Positions 5,347-5,366 of a stretch of DNA of 5,366 bases are shown here, in pieces. The translations under genes and the position numbers were made by a program. Below the pieces are notes generated by a model. That model was not told where the DNA came from. It saw nothing but the letters and a program-made list of their open reading frames with translations, and made no database searches. Source of the stretch: JAWLCQ01 sp041687095 (GTDB taxonomy: Bacteria; Planctomycetota; Phycisphaerae; SM23-33); NCBI GenBank assembly GCA_041687095.1, contig JAWLCQ010000264.1:1-5366 (forward strand). The letters run 5' to 3'. The number at the start of each line of letters is the position of its first letter. The first letter of the stretch is position 1.

Positions 5347-5366
5347 ATGCCACGACGCAGGTACAC
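5347..5366 (+). CDS. Start of a truncated gene, product unknown
   Basis: Only the first six codons are in the window: ATG then Pro-Arg-Arg-Arg-Tyr, after which the sequence ends. Support comes from the ribosome-binding site AAGGAG six bases upstream, the -10-like TAGAAT further upstream, and its position right after the repeat cluster. A basic N-terminus of this kind is uninformative, and nothing can be said about function. It is probably transcribed separately from the sigma-factor operon because of the hairpin and its own candidate promoter. Confidence 0.5.

Noticed and set aside
3374..5353. Minus-strand open frame of 659 codons
   Set aside because: It is antisense to the anti-sigma and STN-protein genes and reads through the repeat cluster; no recognisable motif, same codon-bias explanation.

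Overview
The window is a high-GC bacterial chromosome segment with every supported gene on the + strand. The intergenic regions are packed with short GC-rich palindromes. Read through, these give nonsense peptides of the 'GVSPMCPTGILPVA' and 'EKGTG/GASPLFRG' kind, which I associate with Planctomycetota and neighbouring PVC genomes and bins. Codon use, the ECF sigma/anti-sigma pair and these repeats together suggest a planctomycete. The assignment is from recall and was not tested by a search.

Layout: (1) bases 1-617 hold the C-terminal end of a two-PDZ-domain protein, probably an HtrA/DegP-like protease or a PDZ-only relative; its N-terminus lies outside the window. (2) 618-917 is intergenic and carries four near-identical small hairpins. 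(3) 918-2234 is a complete PaaK-type phenylacetate-CoA ligase. (4) 2235-2514 is intergenic, with one copy of an A5G4 repeat touching the paaK stop, a perfect 31-bp inverted repeat and a 7-nt tandem repeat. (5) 2515-5026 is a compact three-gene unit: an ECF sigma factor, an overlapping single-pass membrane anti-sigma factor, and an exported protein built of three STN/secretin-N-like modules. (6) 5027-5346 is intergenic, with five copies of the A5G4 repeat, two of which form a long terminator-like hairpin. (7) A new gene starts at 5347 and runs off the window.

The ligase would activate phenylacetate (or a related aryl acid) to its CoA thioester and shows no functional link to its neighbours. 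The sigma/anti-sigma/STN unit looks like a regulatory operon in which the exported STN protein could be the periplasmic partner or the output of the membrane anti-sigma factor. That recalls FecI-FecR-FecA signalling, but without a TonB-dependent barrel. This is the most interesting biology in the window and it is inference. The repeats are the most striking thing seen directly in the sequence.
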